A stretch of DNA of 64,000 nucleotides from positions 2,728,001 through 2,792,000 of the forward strand of contig JACKID010000001.1 of assembly GCA_020638675.1 (NCBI GenBank). The letters run 5' to 3'. Both the position numbers and the translations under genes were made by a program. This stretch comes from Planctomycetota bacterium. GTDB taxonomy: Bacteria; Planctomycetota; UBA8742; UBA2392. Positions 53,072-61,721 of this stretch are shown here, piece after piece (position 1 is the stretch's first letter; the number at the start of each line of letters is the position of its first letter). A model generated the notes under the pieces. That model worked only from the letters and a program-made list of their open reading frames with translations. It searched no databases and was not told the origin of the DNA.

Positions 53072-53494
53072 ATGACCAAATTTGCACGGGAAAGCTCCCT
53101 GGTTCGCGCCATGGTGTCTCACCTCAAGGCCGGGTCGCATCCTTGGGGTTGTATGGGCCATCTGATCATGGAGTTCAACTATCCTGGTGGCCGAACGGAT
53201 AGCTTGGCGTTGTTCCTGAGGGTTGGGCTTGTCGCATTCGAAGCAAAGCTGACTAACTGGAGAAAGGCGCTCCAGCAAGCCTACCGAAATACGGCATTTG
53301 CTGACCGCTCGTTTGTTGTACTTCCTGAACGAACTGCGCAACTCGCCATGACTCACCAAGAAGATTTTTTGTCGCGCCACGTAGGAATCATCTCCGTCTC
53401 CCGAACATCCTTCAACGTCCTACTAGAAGCCCCTGCCGCTGCTCCCGTCAGAGCTGGCGTGCGAAGCAACGCAATTTCTAGGCTCGCAGGCTAG
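53072..53494 (+). CDS. PD-(D/E)XK nuclease-like protein
   Basis: The 140-residue protein shows the spacing of a PD-(D/E)XK core: D43 in GGRTDSLALFL, then E57-A-K59 in VGLVAFEAKL. A QxxxY-like motif (QQAYRNTAFADRSFVVLP) follows, as in many restriction-like nucleases. Glu34 may be the helix acid. It is short, so it is either a minimal nuclease or an inactive fold. A weak ribosome site (AAAGGG) precedes it. Three bases separate its stop from the kinase start, so they are coupled. Local GC is near 50%, against about 65% in typA. Confidence 0.65.
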   Translation: MTKFARESSLVRAMVSHLKAGSHPWGCMGHLIMEFNYPGGRTDSLALFLRVGLVAFEAKLTNWRKALQQAYRNTAFADRSFVVLPERTAQLAMTHQEDFLSRHVGIISVSRTSFNVLLEAPAAAPVRAGVRSNAISRLAG

Positions 53495-53497
53495 CTC

Positions 53498-54346
53498 ATG
53501 GGTAGCGGAACCAACTTGCGGCGACTGGCCGAGCAGGTATGCGGCGAGAAGCAGTTGAGTCTCGACGCATTGGTTGGCGAAGGAACTTTCAAGCAAACCT
53601 ATCGAGCGGCTGACGCAAGCGGCAACATCATCGCACTCAAGGTTCATCGCCCGGAATTGACCTCTGAACGCGTCAATCGTGAGCTTGAGGCAATGCAGCG
53701 ATGCAGTCATCCTTCCGTTGGTCGCCTCATTGATGTCGGAGTTTCTAGAGCAGACGAACAGCCGTTTCTCTGGTCAATCGAGCCATTCTGTGCGGGAGGA
53801 ACCCTCGCCGAAGCCGTTCAAGGCGGGGCGATTCCACGAGCGAGACTAGTTGAAATTGGTGGCCATCTCGTCTCAGCAATCGAACACATCGCTGGCTTGG
53901 GATTGGTCCATAGAGACATCAAGCCCGACAACATCATGTTCAGCGAAGTGCACGGTACTCCGGTCATTGTTGACTTTGGATTGGTGCGAGACCTGAACGC
54001 CGTGTCATTGACGGCCAGCTGGCAAATGCGTGGGCCCGGCACGCCGTTGTACGCTTCGCCTGAACAACTCAACAACGACAAGCTTCTCATCGATTGGAGA
54101 TCCGACCAGTTCTCGTTGGCCGTGACGCTCTTCGTCTCGGGCTTCGGCTTTCATCCGTTTCTCGAAGACGGTGAACAACCTGTCCAAGCGATAGACCGCG
54201 TGGCAAACAGGAATGCTCTCCCCGCGCGGGCAAGGAGCCTTCTCGCAGGCTCTGGTCTGACCACTTTGGCGCGTATGCTCAGTCCACACCCTGTTTCACG
54301 CTTTCGAAAGCCAGCTGCGCTCTTACAGGCATGGAATGAACTCTAG
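53498..54346 (+). CDS. Hanks-type Ser/Thr protein kinase
   Basis: The 282-residue protein is a kinase domain alone, with no membrane helix or sensor. The Gly loop VGEGTFKQTY is at 26-35, Lys48 is in IALKVHR, the catalytic loop HRDIKPDN is at 138-145, DFG is at 159-161, and YASPEQ is at 185-190. All catalytic residues are present. It is soluble and co-encoded with a nuclease-like protein and an unknown protein, unlike the membrane-bound PASTA-type kinases of housekeeping signalling. The next start is 8 bases away, and its ribosome site overlaps this stop. Confidence 0.9.
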   Translation: MGSGTNLRRLAEQVCGEKQLSLDALVGEGTFKQTYRAADASGNIIALKVHRPELTSERVNRELEAMQRCSHPSVGRLIDVGVSRADEQPFLWSIEPFCAGGTLAEAVQGGAIPRARLVEIGGHLVSAIEHIAGLGLVHRDIKPDNIMFSEVHGTPVIVDFGLVRDLNAVSLTASWQMRGPGTPLYASPEQLNNDKLLIDWRSDQFSLAVTLFVSGFGFHPFLEDGEQPVQAIDRVANRNALPARARSLLAGSGLTTLARMLSPHPVSRFRKPAALLQAWNEL

Positions 54347-54354
54347 GAGCAAAA

Positions 54355-55476
54355 ATGCCCGCATACCATCAGATGGGTCACGACTCTGCCAATCTCGTAG
54401 ACGAAGTGGACGGATTCGGAGGCGTAGTTCTGAGCCCGGTGAACTATGACGAGGAGAAAACCACCGCAATGGTCGAACGCTTCTCTGACGAGCAAGGCCT
54501 CGATGTGATCCTAGACCCTCAACTCTACTGCCCAACCTCTGAACGCGGCAAATTGCCTTCCTGGAGCTACTTTCCAGCCGATGTAGACACTGCGGCCCTC
54601 GGCGATGAGGCGTGGTGGAATGCCTTAGCAGATGAGATCGCGGCAACTGCAGCGCGAGTCGGCGCGGACGGAGTGTGTTCGCCTGTTGTTCTCCCCCGCG
54701 CATTCACGAATGACTACTATGACGCTGGAAAGCGCACGGCCGAGCATCTCGCGGGAAACAGCGACCTTACGGTACTTGAAACTGTAGTAGTTCGACTGAG
54801 CGACTTGACCTCTGATGACAGAGCATTGGAGATTGCATCACGTGTGACCTCAGAGTCTATAGACTCCGTATACCTCGTCCTTTTGTCTGACATCGAGCCT
54901 CGCCGGGAACTTCGCGACACGAATGAACTTCTACGCGCGATGAAGCTGATTGACGCGTTGGAGCGCTCGGATACTGAGACTTTAGTTAGCCACTGTTCGT
55001 CTGATGTAGTGCTTTGGAAGCACGCAGGCGCATCTTCTTGCGCTTCCGGTAAGTTCTTCAATCTGCGCAGGTTTAGCCCATCGAGGTGGGAAGATCAGGA
55101 CGGTGGAGGTGGTCAAGTCGCCTACTGGATGGAAGAAGGTCTGCTTGCATTTTTGCGGGAGGCTGACGTGGGGCGCATGCGCGCTGCCGGGCTTCTCTCA
55201 GAAGTGTCGCTAGGGAACGCTTGGGCTCAAGACATTCTTGATGCCATGGACAACGGAACATCGTGGCTGGCTCTGAGTTGGAGGTTCTATCTCCACTGGT
55301 TTCAGGACGTGGTTAGGAGGATCGAAGACGAAGAAGTCACCGGGCGACAAATCATCGAAGCCGCAGACGCGCAATGGGGCACTCTTCCTGCGGCGGTTCG
55401 GCTCATGGATGAACGCGAGAACGATGGTTCGTGGGTCCGAGACTGGAGTAGGGCTGCACTTCTATTCGACGCCTAG
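54355..55476 (+). CDS. Unknown protein of the kinase island, barrel-like
   Basis: The 373-residue soluble protein has an alternating strand-helix order suggestive of a TIM-like barrel: FGGVVLSPVNY, DVILDPQLYCP, VGADGVCSPVVLPRAF, LTVLETVVVRL, SVYLVLLSDIEP, and VVLWKHAGASSCASGK. The motif HAGASSCASGKFFNLRRF at 223-240 is distinctive, with His223, Cys229 and Lys233. A helical C-terminal domain follows. I do not recognise the family; the fold call is inference. The ribosome site AGGAG overlaps the kinase stop. It ends 15 bases from the convergent peroxiredoxin gene. Confidence 0.75.
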   Translation: MPAYHQMGHDSANLVDEVDGFGGVVLSPVNYDEEKTTAMVERFSDEQGLDVILDPQLYCPTSERGKLPSWSYFPADVDTAALGDEAWWNALADEIAATAARVGADGVCSPVVLPRAFTNDYYDAGKRTAEHLAGNSDLTVLETVVVRLSDLTSDDRALEIASRVTSESIDSVYLVLLSDIEPRRELRDTNELLRAMKLIDALERSDTETLVSHCSSDVVLWKHAGASSCASGKFFNLRRFSPSRWEDQDGGGGQVAYWMEEGLLAFLREADVGRMRAAGLLSEVSLGNAWAQDILDAMDNGTSWLALSWRFYLHWFQDVVRRIEDEEVTGRQIIEAADAQWGTLPAAVRLMDERENDGSWVRDWSRAALLFDA

Positions 55477-55491
55477 CCAACCGCGCTGGAA

Positions 55492-55959
55492 CTACAACGC
55501 TTCGAGGATTTGCTTTGCGTGGTCGCCGGCTTTGATGCCGTCGATGACTTTCTTGATCTTGCCGTCGGTGCCGATGATGACGGTGACCCGCGCGGCCGCG
55601 AAGGTTCCTGCCACGCCGAATGCCTTGGCGGCTTTCTTGTCGCTGTCGCTTATCAGCGTGAAGGGCAGCTTGTGATCCTGCTTGAACTTCTTCAGCGACT
55701 CGACGCCGTCGTAGCTGAGCCCGAACACGTTGGCCTTACCCATCAACTCGGCCCAGCCGTCTCTAAGGCTGCACATCTGCTTGGTGCACACGGGCGAGCC
55801 TGCAATCGGATAAAACACCAGCACCACCGGCTTCTCCCCCAGCTGCTCGCTAAGCGTCACTTCGTTGCCGTCTTGGTCGGGTAGCGTGAAGTCCGGCGCG
55901 GGGTCGCCGACGCGATTTCCCTCGCGAGGTGAGTAGCGTCCAAATCCGGGTATCCACAC
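55492..55959 (-). CDS. Thiol peroxidase, Bcp/PrxQ-type
   Basis: This 155-residue thioredoxin-fold peroxidase has Cys58 (peroxidatic) and Cys63 (resolving) in SPVCTKQMCSLRD, an arrangement like E. coli Bcp. PVVLVFYPIAGS replaces the usual P-x-x-x-T-P-G-C with Ser and Val. It reduces peroxides with thioredoxin. GTG 55959 is chosen because GGAGGA lies 6 bases before it; the open frame further upstream begins with TTG and lacks a site. It is divergent from mscL with a shared 56-base gap. Confidence 0.9.
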   Translation of the reverse strand: MWIPGFGRYSPREGNRVGDPAPDFTLPDQDGNEVTLSEQLGEKPVVLVFYPIAGSPVCTKQMCSLRDGWAELMGKANVFGLSYDGVESLKKFKQDHKLPFTLISDSDKKAAKAFGVAGTFAAARVTVIIGTDGKIKKVIDGIKAGDHAKQILEAL

Positions 55960-55972
55960 GGTGAATCCTCCA

Positions 55973-56001
55973 GATTGGTTTCTACACTCCGCCAACCAAT
56001 C
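55973..56001. promoter_or_regulatory. Inverted repeat between peroxiredoxin and mscL
   Basis: Perfect 8-base arms, GATTGGTT (55973-55980) and AACCAATC (55994-56001), lie around 13 bases in the short divergent gap. The element could be a shared operator or a stem in either leader. Confidence 0.4.
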
Positions 56002-56015
56002 CGGAGACCCAACAC

Positions 56016-56405
56016 ATGGGCATCATCAAGGAATTCCGCGACTTCGCCGTCAAAGGCAACGTGATCGACATGGCCGTCGGCATCGTGATCGGCACGGCGT
56101 TCACCGCCATCGTGCAATCACTGGTGAAAGACATCATCACTCCGCCGATCGGCTACGTTCTGGGCAAGGTCGATTTCAAGGACCTGGTGATCAACATGCC
56201 GACCGACACCGACCCGGTAACGATCAACTACGGGATGTTCATCAACGCCGGCATCAACTTCCTGATCGTGGCCTTCGTGATGTTCCTCGTCATCAAGGGC
56301 ATCAACAAGCTCAAGAAGAAGCAGGAGGCCGCGCCGGCCAAGCCGACCAAGGACCAGGAACTCCTGACCGAGATCCGCGACCTGCTGAAGGCGGGCAAGA
56401 GCTAG
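56016..56405 (+). CDS. mscL: Large-conductance mechanosensitive channel
   Basis: The 129-residue protein matches MscL: FRDFAVKGNVIDMAVGIVIGTAFTAIVQSLVKDIITPPIGYVLG forms the N-terminal helix and pore helix. A periplasmic loop, the second helix (INFLIVAFVMFLVIKGINKL) and a charged C-terminal bundle (KDQELLTEIRDLL) follow. It opens on osmotic downshock. GGAG lies before the start. Its stop overlaps the convergent phosphatase stop by CTAG. Confidence 0.96.
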   Translation: MGIIKEFRDFAVKGNVIDMAVGIVIGTAFTAIVQSLVKDIITPPIGYVLGKVDFKDLVINMPTDTDPVTINYGMFINAGINFLIVAFVMFLVIKGINKLKKKQEAAPAKPTKDQELLTEIRDLLKAGKS

Positions 56406-57370
56406 CTGACGACAGCCTCGTCGGGCGTGACCTCGGCGTCTTCGGGCTCCGGCTCGACGGCGAGCGAGCTGGCGATTTCGAGCTTGAGGCGATCGGCGAC
56501 GCGATTTGCGCTGCCGGCGCCGACGGGCTCGGCGTTCGGCTCGCTGACGGTCTTGCGGCGGCGCGCGCTGTCGGGCTCGCTGACTTTCTCGGTGCGGTCG
56601 CTTTCGAGGTCGCCGTCGAAGCCGAAGCGCAGCATCTCGATGCGCCCGTCAAAGTGCTCGACGATCGCGCTGCAGTTCTCGACCCAGTCGCCGCAGTTGC
56701 AGTAGAGCACGTCGTCAATCTCGCGCACTTCCGGGTGGTGAATGTGCCCGCACACCACCATGTCGACCTTCTTCTGGTGGGCGTAGCGCACGACCGCGTC
56801 CTCAAAGCTGCTGATGAAGCTGATGACCTGCTTCACCCGGTGCTTGATGTAGTTGCTCAGCGACCAGTGGCCGAAGCCGCACCAGAGCCGCAGACGATTG
56901 AACCACTTGTTCGTGTACAGCAGCACGTCGTACAGCCAGTCGCCGATGAAGGTGATGACTCTGTGATTGGCCACGATCGCGTCGAAAATGTCGCCGTGCA
57001 GGATCACGGCCTTGCGCCCGTCGGCCGTGGTGTGGATCGGCTCGTTGTTGATCTCGACGCCGCCGAAGATCAGGCGGTTGTAGCCGCGGAACATTTCATC
57101 GTGGTTGCCGGGCACGAACACGACGTGCGTGCCCTTGTTGTCGGACTTCAGCACGCGGCGCACGACGTTGGTGTGTTCCTTGGGCCAGTGCCATTTGCGC
57201 TTGAGCGCCCAGATGTCGATGATGTCGCCGACGAGGTAGAGATAGTCGCACTGCACGGACTTCAGGAAGTGCAGCAGGCGCTCGGCGCGGCAGTACTTGG
57301 TGCCCAGGTGGACGTCGGAAATCCAGACGGTACGGAAGTGGGTCTTCTTCGACTTCGGTTCGTCGGACAT
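56402..57370 (-). CDS. UDP-2,3-diacylglucosamine diphosphatase-like metallophosphoesterase (LpxH/LpxH2-like)
   Basis: The 322-residue protein has calcineurin-type metal ligands: D19-V-H21 (ISDVHLG), GD at 48-49 (YLVGDIID), GNHD at 88-91, HGD, and GHIHHP. The pattern FRTVWISDVHLGTKYCRAERLLHFLKSVQCDYLYLVGDIIDIW is that of UDP-diacylglucosamine pyrophosphatase relatives. A disordered acidic tail of about 60 residues is added. It probably acts in lipid A synthesis together with LpxB at 14381. Confidence 0.88.
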   Translation of the reverse strand: MSDEPKSKKTHFRTVWISDVHLGTKYCRAERLLHFLKSVQCDYLYLVGDIIDIWALKRKWHWPKEHTNVVRRVLKSDNKGTHVVFVPGNHDEMFRGYNRLIFGGVEINNEPIHTTADGRKAVILHGDIFDAIVANHRVITFIGDWLYDVLLYTNKWFNRLRLWCGFGHWSLSNYIKHRVKQVISFISSFEDAVVRYAHQKKVDMVVCGHIHHPEVREIDDVLYCNCGDWVENCSAIVEHFDGRIEMLRFGFDGDLESDRTEKVSEPDSARRRKTVSEPNAEPVGAGSANRVADRLKLEIASSLAVEPEPEDAEVTPDEAVVS

Positions 57371-57456
57371 GATCCGTCGCAAGTTGGGTATGTCAGAAAG
57401 TAACCCCTACTTGTGTGGATCCGGCCAAGGCCGCGTTCAGCTTGCGTAGTTTGTGC

Positions 57457-58041
57457 CTATCCCGGCAGAGTGATGACCACGCCCGTGCATTCATCTTTGC
57501 CGAGCCTGCGGTAGCCGTGCTCGACGCCGGAGTCGAAATAGACGCTGTCGCCTGCCTCCAGCACGTGCGCGGTGCCGGACCAGGTGATCTCCAGCCGCCC
57601 GCTGATCAGGTAGATGAACTCAACACCGTTGTGCTGGTGGCTGGGCAGGCGCTCCAGCTCACGGAACGTCGCCAGGAATGCGTTCAGCTTCGGCTCCAGC
57701 GCCGCGTAGTCGAGGCTCTCGAAGTCGTACGGCACAAGTTTCTTGTCCAGCGCGGCCGGCAGCTTGATGCGCTCGCCCTTGCGCGTGATCGCGAATGCTT
57801 TGCGGCGGCGCTCATCCCCGAAGAAGTAGTCCAGCCCGACGCTGAACACCAGCGCGATGCGCATCAGCGTAGGCAGCGTCGGCACCAGCTTGCCGGTCTC
57901 GATCTTGCTCAGCATCGCGGCCGACATGCCGGTGTGCGAGCCCAACTCAACCAGCCTCAACCCGCGTTCCGTGCGCAGCTCCTTCACCTTCTCGCCAATG
58001 CGGTAAGCCGAGAGCTCTTTCTCAAGGGTCTTCGAGATCAT
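57457..58041 (-). CDS. XRE-type HTH regulator with C-terminal cupin
   Basis: The 194-residue protein has an N-terminal XRE helix-turn-helix (IGEKVKELRTERGLRLVELGSHTGMSAAMLSKIETGKLVPTLPTLMRIA) and a C-terminal cupin (HQHNGVEFIYLISGRLEITWSGTAHVLEAGDSVYFDSGVEHGYRR) with the His/Glu metal positions. This PuuR/MmsR-like layout senses a small molecule. ATG 58041 follows GGAG at 6 bases and is preferred over the ATG at 58053. Confidence 0.92.
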   Translation of the reverse strand: MISKTLEKELSAYRIGEKVKELRTERGLRLVELGSHTGMSAAMLSKIETGKLVPTLPTLMRIALVFSVGLDYFFGDERRRKAFAITRKGERIKLPAALDKKLVPYDFESLDYAALEPKLNAFLATFRELERLPSHQHNGVEFIYLISGRLEITWSGTAHVLEAGDSVYFDSGVEHGYRRLGKDECTGVVITLPG

Positions 58042-58211
58042 CCGGGGCTCCATTCAATTGCTATTCAAAAGATGCAGCGTCTTCTTTCCTGATAATACAA
58101 CACGCCTTCCCCATGTGAAAATTTCTTTTGCTTCAATCCTTGTTTCGGAATATGAAAACATCTGTGCTCGTTCTTCAAGCACACAAGTCGTCTGAAACCA
58201 GGAGAACCCAC

Positions 58212-59102
58212 ATGTACCGTCTAATGCTGATCCTTCCGCTGGTGCTGCTCGCGGGCTGCGCCGTCAACCTTTCCGACAAGATCGAAAGCGACTACGAGGC
58301 GCTGGAGTTGCCCAAGCAGCAACTCGAGTATCGCGTCTATCTGCCGCCGCAGTACGAGGCCGAGCCCCACCGCGAGTTTCCGCTGCTGGTCTACTTCCAC
58401 GGCGGCGGCGGCAACCACCGCACCTGGGGCCAGGTGGGCGGGATAGGGGAGCGCATGATCCCCAAGATGCGCGATGAGGAATTCGGCCCGTTCGTCGTGC
58501 TGGCCCCCAGCGTCGGTCGCTTTGATGTGATCGCCGGGGAGTCCGAGCAGATGCTCTTCGAGCGCATCATCCCGAGCGTGCGAAGCTACTACCGCGTGAG
58601 TGACACCACGATCGCCTTCGGGCACAGCATGGGCGGTCTCAGCGCCATGATGCTCAGCCTGCGCCACCCGGATGCCTTTGACGCGGTGGCGGCAGCCAGC
58701 CCGTTCGCCTACGACGTCTCGCCGTTCGAGCCTAAGGACCAGATCGAAGAGTTCGAGCAGCAGTACGGCGGCGGCATATACCTCAAGCGCTGGCAGAGCG
58801 GCGTGGCCGGCAAGTTCGGCAGCGAGGAACAGTTCCTGGCCTACAGCCCCTTTGCCCAGGTGCGCCACCTCAACCATCGCCTGCCGTTCAAGCTGTTCCT
58901 GACCACGGGCACCAAGGACCAGATGGGCCTCTATCCGCAAAACTTGCTGCTGCACGAGGAGCTGAAGCGCAAAGGCATCGAGCACGAGTTCCTGGTGCAG
59001 GAAGGTGTCGCCCACACCACCATCGGCGAGCCGCGCCTCTACCAGTGGATCGATGAGCAGGCCGACAGCCTGTCCGTCAGCCGAGCCGCGGGAGGAAACT
59101 AG
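58212..59102 (+). CDS. Esterase-like alpha/beta-hydrolase lipoprotein
   Basis: The 296-residue protein starts at 58212 after AGGAGA. Its lipobox is LLAGC (Cys16). The alpha/beta-hydrolase domain has the oxyanion segment PLLVYFHGGGGNHRTWG, nucleophile Ser139 in FGHSMGGLSAMM, and a late His in GVAHTTIGEP. It resembles putative esterases of the feruloyl esterase/esterase D group. It acts outside the cytoplasm on an unknown ester. It is divergent from the XRE-cupin regulator, which may control it. Confidence 0.88.
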   Translation: MYRLMLILPLVLLAGCAVNLSDKIESDYEALELPKQQLEYRVYLPPQYEAEPHREFPLLVYFHGGGGNHRTWGQVGGIGERMIPKMRDEEFGPFVVLAPSVGRFDVIAGESEQMLFERIIPSVRSYYRVSDTTIAFGHSMGGLSAMMLSLRHPDAFDAVAAASPFAYDVSPFEPKDQIEEFEQQYGGGIYLKRWQSGVAGKFGSEEQFLAYSPFAQVRHLNHRLPFKLFLTTGTKDQMGLYPQNLLLHEELKRKGIEHEFLVQEGVAHTTIGEPRLYQWIDEQADSLSVSRAAGGN

Positions 59103-59239
59103 TCCCGCCACCCGGTCGTGTGTGTGGGCACGCCCGGGTGCATGCCGCCCGCGGAATCATCCGCGGGCGGTCGTCTTTGGGCTCTGCACCACGTCGCCCC
59201 CTCGTATCAGCGGCAAGTTGCGGTTGTTAGGCTCATCGC

Positions 59240-60127
59240 ATGGCGCGAAAGACCGGCATCTTTGTTCTGGCCCTCGCCCTGGTGGCGTTGTTCGGCTGGC
59301 TCGACCACGTCACCGGCGCGGACGTCCGCTCCGTGCTGTTCTACTTCGTGCCGATCATGCTGGTGGCAATGACGCTCGGGCGTCGCGCTGTGGTCGCGGT
59401 TGCGATCGCTTCCGCCGCGGCGTGGGGAACGGCCGAGATCCTCATTCGTGGCTCGGACATCACGCTCGCACTGATCTGGAATGAGAGTTCCGCCCTCGTG
59501 GTCTTCATGCTGGTTGGCCTGGCGATCTCCACGCTGCGGCGCGAAAGGCACGAACTCAAACGCGCCAACGCCCGCATCAGGCAGATGCTCGAGAGTGAGG
59601 AGCGTCTGGCGCGCACGGACGCGCTGACCGGTCTGCCGAATTCACGCGAGTTTCTTGAGCGCCTGACTCCCGAACTCGCGCGCTGCCAGCGCGACGGCAC
59701 GCCGCTCTGCCTGCTGTACTTCGACATCGACAATTTCAAGCGCGTCAACGATCGCCACGGGCACCTCGAAGGAGACGCCGTGTTGAAGCGCGTCGCCGAG
59801 GTGCTGCGCAAACAGTTGCGCGCGTCGGATGTACCCGCACGCCTCGGCGGCGACGAATTCGCCGCGCTGCTGTGGCAGACAACGGCCGACGACGCGGCGG
59901 CCATCGGCAAACGCATCGTGGACTCGATCGTTGCCATCGCCGACAACTATGCGGGCAGTGACCTCGGCGCGAGCGTCGGTGTAATCTGGTTCGAGAATCC
60001 GCCAAGCGACGTGAACGAAGTTGTCAAGCGCGCCGACGACGCGATGTACAACGCCAAGAAAACCGGCAAGCGAAAGACAGTGCTGGTTCGCTCAGGCGTC
60101 GAGGCCTCAGCCGACGCGGCGAAGTAG
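59240..60127 (+). CDS. Membrane-bound diguanylate cyclase (GGDEF)
   Basis: The 295-residue protein has an N-terminal membrane part of about three helices (8-100), a short coiled coil (100-122), then the GGDEF domain: DALTGLPNSREFLERL, YFDIDNFKRVND, and GGDEF at 203-207. The I-site R194-A-S-D197 lies five residues before it, so product inhibition is likely. It makes cyclic di-GMP. No EAL domain is present. Confidence 0.94.
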   Translation: MARKTGIFVLALALVALFGWLDHVTGADVRSVLFYFVPIMLVAMTLGRRAVVAVAIASAAAWGTAEILIRGSDITLALIWNESSALVVFMLVGLAISTLRRERHELKRANARIRQMLESEERLARTDALTGLPNSREFLERLTPELARCQRDGTPLCLLYFDIDNFKRVNDRHGHLEGDAVLKRVAEVLRKQLRASDVPARLGGDEFAALLWQTTADDAAAIGKRIVDSIVAIADNYAGSDLGASVGVIWFENPPSDVNEVVKRADDAMYNAKKTGKRKTVLVRSGVEASADAAK

Positions 60128-60238
60128 GCGCCGGTTTTCAACGCGCCTTCCCCAACTGACATCGGCGAACAATATAGTCCACACCACTTCGCCGGGGTCC
60201 CGGCTCGCTACAACCTGAACGTTCGATCCGAAGAAACT

Positions 60239-60265
60239 TTGTCGCATACACTCTTAGGATATACG
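60239..60265 (+). promoter_or_regulatory. Candidate dnaB promoter
   Basis: TTGTCG (60239-60244) and TATACG (60260-60265) are spaced by 15 bases. A GCCCGCGGCGGGC palindrome follows in the leader, about 30 bases before the start. Confidence 0.35.
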
Positions 60266-60302
60266 CAACGCCCGCGGCGGGCGTGTGGAGTTGTCACACA
60301 CC

Positions 60303-61721
60303 ATGGCAGACGAGCAAGGCTTTATTCCCCCACACAGCATCGAGGCCGAACAGGCCGTGCTTGGCGCTATCTTCGTGGACCCGGGCTGCCTGCCGGAAGT
60401 CTCCCTGATATTGAAAAAGCCCGAGATGTTCTGGCGCGCCAGCCACCAGCACATCTACCGCGCGGTGCAGGACCTCTCGGCCGAAGGCCATGAGATCGAC
60501 TGGGTCAGCGTCGGCGAGCAGGTGCGCAAGAACGGCGTGCTCGAGCAATGCGGCGGCAATGACGCGCTGCACACCTACCTGTCCGACATCAGCCACAGCG
60601 TGCCCAGCGCCTACGGGGCCGAACGCTACGCCACCATCGTGCGCGACCGTTCCCTGATGCGCGAAATCATCCTGCGCGCCAGCGACGTGCGCAGCATGGC
60701 GCTGGACGAAACCAAGTCGCCCGGCGACGTGATCGAGAAGCTCGAGCGCGACGTGTTCGACATCGCGGCGCAACGCTTTCACGGCGAGACGCACAGCGTG
60801 CAGATGCTGATCCAGAAAGTGATGGATCAGCAGTCGCGCATGCGCGAGTGGCGTCTTTCGCACGACGGCCACGCGCTGCCAGGACTCAGCAGCGGCTACA
60901 GCGACCTCGACGCCTTCACCACCGGCTGGAAGCCCGGTGAGCTGATCGTCGTCGGCGCACGCCCCGGCCAGGGCAAGACATCACTGCTGCTGAATCTCGC
61001 CGAGAACATGGCGCTGGATGCCCACAACCGGCGCGACGACGGCAAGGGCGGCGTGCTGGTGTTCAGCCTCGAAATGACCGGCACCGAGCTGGTGCAGCGC
61101 GTCATCTGCGCCAACGCGGGCGTGGACCTGAAAAAGGTCAAGCTCGGGCTGTACAACAAGCAGGAAGAAGCAGAGCTGAAGGAAGCCACCGGCCGGCTGG
61201 CGCACGCGGCGATTTTTGTCGATGACTCGTTCACGCTGAACCTCAGCGAGATCCGCAGCAAGTCGCGCCGCATGAAAGAGCGCCACGACATCGAGTGCAT
61301 CTTCGTCGACTACCTGCAGTTGATCAAAGACAACGACCGCCTCGACCGACACCTGCAGATCGGCAACATCAGCCGCGGCCTGAAGGCGCTGGCGCGTGAG
61401 TTGAACATCCCGGTTATCACGGCCGCGCAGTTGAACCGCGGAGTCGAGCAGCGCAGCTCACGCGAGAAGCGGCCGATGCTCAGCGACTTGCGTGAATCAG
61501 GCAGCATCGAGCAGGACGCCGACCAGGTGCTGATGATCCACAAGAAGGAATCCGAAGACGGCGCGATCGACACCAACGAGCTGGCCGAGATCGACCTGAT
61601 TGTCGCGAAGAATCGAAACGGCCCCACCGGCGACGTCGAGATGCTGTTCCGCAAACGCTTCACGCGCTTCGAGCTGCGCCAGAGCGTACCGACAAACTGG
61701 TCCACCATCCCGCAGAGCTAG
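60303..61721 (+). CDS. dnaB: Replicative DNA helicase
   Basis: The 472-residue hexameric helicase has an N-terminal domain (PPHSIEAEQAVLGAIFVDPG). Its RecA-like core has Walker A GARPGQGKT at 218-226, VFSLEMTGTELVQRVI, the Walker B region IECIFVDYLQLI, and LKALARELNIPVITAAQLNRGVEQR followed by LRESGSIEQDADQVLMIHK. Its length is normal and no intein is inserted. ATG 60303 is chosen; no strong ribosome site precedes it. Confidence 0.96.
   Translation: MADEQGFIPPHSIEAEQAVLGAIFVDPGCLPEVSLILKKPEMFWRASHQHIYRAVQDLSAEGHEIDWVSVGEQVRKNGVLEQCGGNDALHTYLSDISHSVPSAYGAERYATIVRDRSLMREIILRASDVRSMALDETKSPGDVIEKLERDVFDIAAQRFHGETHSVQMLIQKVMDQQSRMREWRLSHDGHALPGLSSGYSDLDAFTTGWKPGELIVVGARPGQGKTSLLLNLAENMALDAHNRRDDGKGGVLVFSLEMTGTELVQRVICANAGVDLKKVKLGLYNKQEEAELKEATGRLAHAAIFVDDSFTLNLSEIRSKSRRMKERHDIECIFVDYLQLIKDNDRLDRHLQIGNISRGLKALARELNIPVITAAQLNRGVEQRSSREKRPMLSDLRESGSIEQDADQVLMIHKKESEDGAIDTNELAEIDLIVAKNRNGPTGDVEMLFRKRFTRFELRQSVPTNWSTIPQS

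Noticed and set aside
52938..55491. Prophage or integrated plasmid
   Set aside because: No integrase, terminase, replication gene, tRNA junction or flanking direct repeat is visible. It holds only three coupled genes.
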